Part shown: positions 62,401 to 64,000 of the stretch, piece after piece
Layout: every line of letters starts with the position of its first letter
How positions within the stretch are numbered: position 1 is the first letter of the stretch
From: Glossina fuscipes
Taxonomy: Eukaryota > Arthropoda > Insecta > Diptera > Glossinidae
Direction of reading: 5' to 3'
Assembly (NCBI RefSeq): GCF_014805625.2
Contig: NW_023998564.1
Location: forward strand, 2,238,257 to 2,302,256
Length of the DNA: 64,000 bases
Notes under the pieces: model-generated
What the model saw: the letters and a program-made list of their open reading frames with translations, nothing else
Databases searched by the model: none
What the model was told of the DNA's origin: nothing
Made by a program: the position numbers and the translations under genes

Positions 62401-64000
62401 AAAATAATTTCGTAGTGGAGCCATTGTGTGACGATCTGCTTGGCGGATGATAACGTCTTGCTCAAAATACACATTGTCCTTTGGGCGACATCTTTATTAA
62501 TGGCAGCCGTCGAATCCGCAACGTATCCGAAAAAGTCTGATTCAATTAAACCGCCAAAGTTCTTACTGAATCAAACTGTCACTAATTGCGAATGAAGGAA
62601 TGGAGGTTATTGGGCTGTTTCTATTGAATTTTCGAAGCTTTAAATGCGAAATTTTTTCAATTTTATATGTGCGCAAATTAGCCTCCATCACTTGGAACAG
62701 TTAAGAGTCCAGATATTATGCAAAATTTAAAATAGCATTTGGGTTTGAAAGATGGACAGCAAGGTATAAAGGTATAAAGCGAAGTGATAAGTCAACTTCT
62801 TCGATTTTAAAACACTTAACTTTCTTTGTATATCTAAAAGTGCAAGTTTACACGGGTAATGAGTACATTAGCTTGTTTTTGCTTTGCCGCTGGCCATGCC
62901 TATGTGACTTCCAGTGCTGCTCTTCCAGTCCGGCTTCAAGTAACTGAGTAAAATGAACGGAATTTTGCATTCACTTGCGACACTCGGATTAGAACACCAG
63001 CATTAGCCTCTTGCAAATATCTCGTTTGCTCGTGGAAGTTCTATTTAAATCATTGAGCGGTTCGTTTGGTCCGGTGCTTGATTCGTATAGACCAAAATGC
63101 ATTCCTTGGATAACACTCGGTTTTCTCGGTTGGGTTTGGTATGTCAACGTTCACCCTATAAGACTTGCATAACTTTTGTACATTTTCATTCCAGTAATTC
63201 TTGACATGCGTTGTAGATAAACTTTAAATCGACATCATTGAAATATTGTTTAAAAAAAATGTAATATTTATTTTTTGGATGTTCTTGCAGGCAAATTTCG
63301 CACGTTCTAAAACTTAGGTAAATTTCAGATAAATGTATGACATTTCAATCTTTTATTACAATATAAGCATTTCAACAAACGGCGGATAAACTTTGCCTGT
63401 TGAAGTGACTTACAATCTCTAATAATCGCATGGCACATCTGGTAGGTACTTGGAAATGACACAAACCAAGAGAGATAAACGCATGTGCTTTTCTTTCGAG
63501 AATAGGAAGGAATAGATGGAAATGAGGACCACGGTCAACGACTAAGGGCAAATGCATAAATATTTGATAGGAAATATACTTATATTTATTTCCCTCTCTC
63601 TAACGAATTCTTTTTCACAATTTTTTTAACAGGGGAAAGCGTTTCAAAGCGATTGACATGAGACGTCAACCATTTTTTCTAAATTTATTTTTTCATACCA
63701 ATATTTTCAAATCATTCTATCCCTTTAACTATAGGACGAGAGAAAGAAATTTTAAATACAATTTAAAGTCAATCGATTGAGAATGTTGAGAAGTAAGTTA
63801 AAACATAGATTCTCTTAAAAAATGCCTTGTATTCATCCCTTTCTCTTTCCTCCCTGATTGTCATTCTGTTACACTTACAAGCAACATCACCTGATTGATT
63901 GGTCATATGAAAAATCTTTTTGTGATCGATTGTCAAAAAAGTATCCCCAGTTTGCTACTCATAAGACAGTGGCATTTCTTAAGAGATACCCCAGGTATGT

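Larger units (their letters stand above)
46089..64000 (-). other. large Zasp52 intron, part 2
   Basis: Eighteen kilobases of mostly AT-rich DNA. Recognised contents: SINE copy C (47916-48096), two GC-richer islands (49860-50460 and 52080-52620), a 48-codon small open frame (50832-50978), and a candidate promoter with a non-coding exon (56370-56480). A possible relict of the dispersed repeat (AACAGACGGACATACAAGC) is near 61274. The rest, including 57000-61200 and 61400-64000, shows no recognisable gene, RNA or mobile element. Confidence 0.55.

Noticed and set aside
62880..62950. Possible exon in a GC-richer patch near 62.9 kb
   Set aside because: Open on both strands for about 25 codons with no conserved motif; too weak to list.

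Overview
This window looks like nuclear DNA of a higher fly (Brachycera; a tephritid-like fruit fly is my inference). It is AT-rich, intron-rich and full of eukaryotic mobile elements, and nothing in it looks bacterial. It is dominated by one host gene on the minus strand, the muscle Z-disc PDZ/LIM gene Zasp52 (Alp/Enigma family). Eight of its coding exons can be placed by conserved protein sequence, consensus splice sites and matching reading phases.

Read in gene order, from high to low coordinates, the exons are: PDZ second half (29678-29527), post-PDZ linker (29446-29290), ZM motif (23569-23436), VNFKK exon (13696-13602), two alternative exons that each carry the first zinc-binding pair of LIM1 (13142-12941 with a polyglutamine tract, and 10163-9701), the shared remainder of LIM1 (5742-5548), and an NTKLSAS linker exon (2776-2677). 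The gene is incomplete at both ends. The first coding exon, holding the start codon and the PDZ carboxylate-binding loop, was not found between 29679 and 64000. The remaining linker and any C-terminal LIM exons must lie beyond position 1. Splice phases make the two LIM1 exons interchangeable but mutually exclusive, because joining one to the other creates an immediate stop. Reading through the donor after the VNFKK exon gives a short PDZ+ZM form with its own stop and a nearby poly(A) signal.

The introns hold mobile elements of several ages. Between 14.0 and 18.5 kb lies a LINE of the Jockey/CR1 type (ORF1 with a PHD finger, endonuclease, YADD reverse transcriptase) in the gene's orientation, damaged and with its YADD segment present twice. 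Between 21.5 and 23.1 kb lies a second, rearranged copy of the same family in the opposite orientation. That copy contains 65 codons recognisable as part of the host WD-repeat gene PWP1 (nclb). A mariner transposon (44826-46086) keeps nearly identical terminal repeats and a TA target duplication, but has lost its start codon and has two small in-frame deletions. There are also a Tc1-like fossil (28.2-28.6 kb), a possible mariner C-terminal fossil (4.1-4.2 kb), a tRNA-derived SINE family (three clear copies, one degenerate, one related), and an uncharacterised dispersed repeat present in both orientations.

The upstream intron (29.7-64 kb) is mostly featureless AT-rich DNA. It contains a candidate promoter with a non-coding exon near 56.4 kb, a 60-codon exon-like open frame at 42.6-42.8 kb, and two GC-richer islands of unknown identity. 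No tRNA genes, rRNA genes, CRISPR arrays or complete independent host genes were identified.
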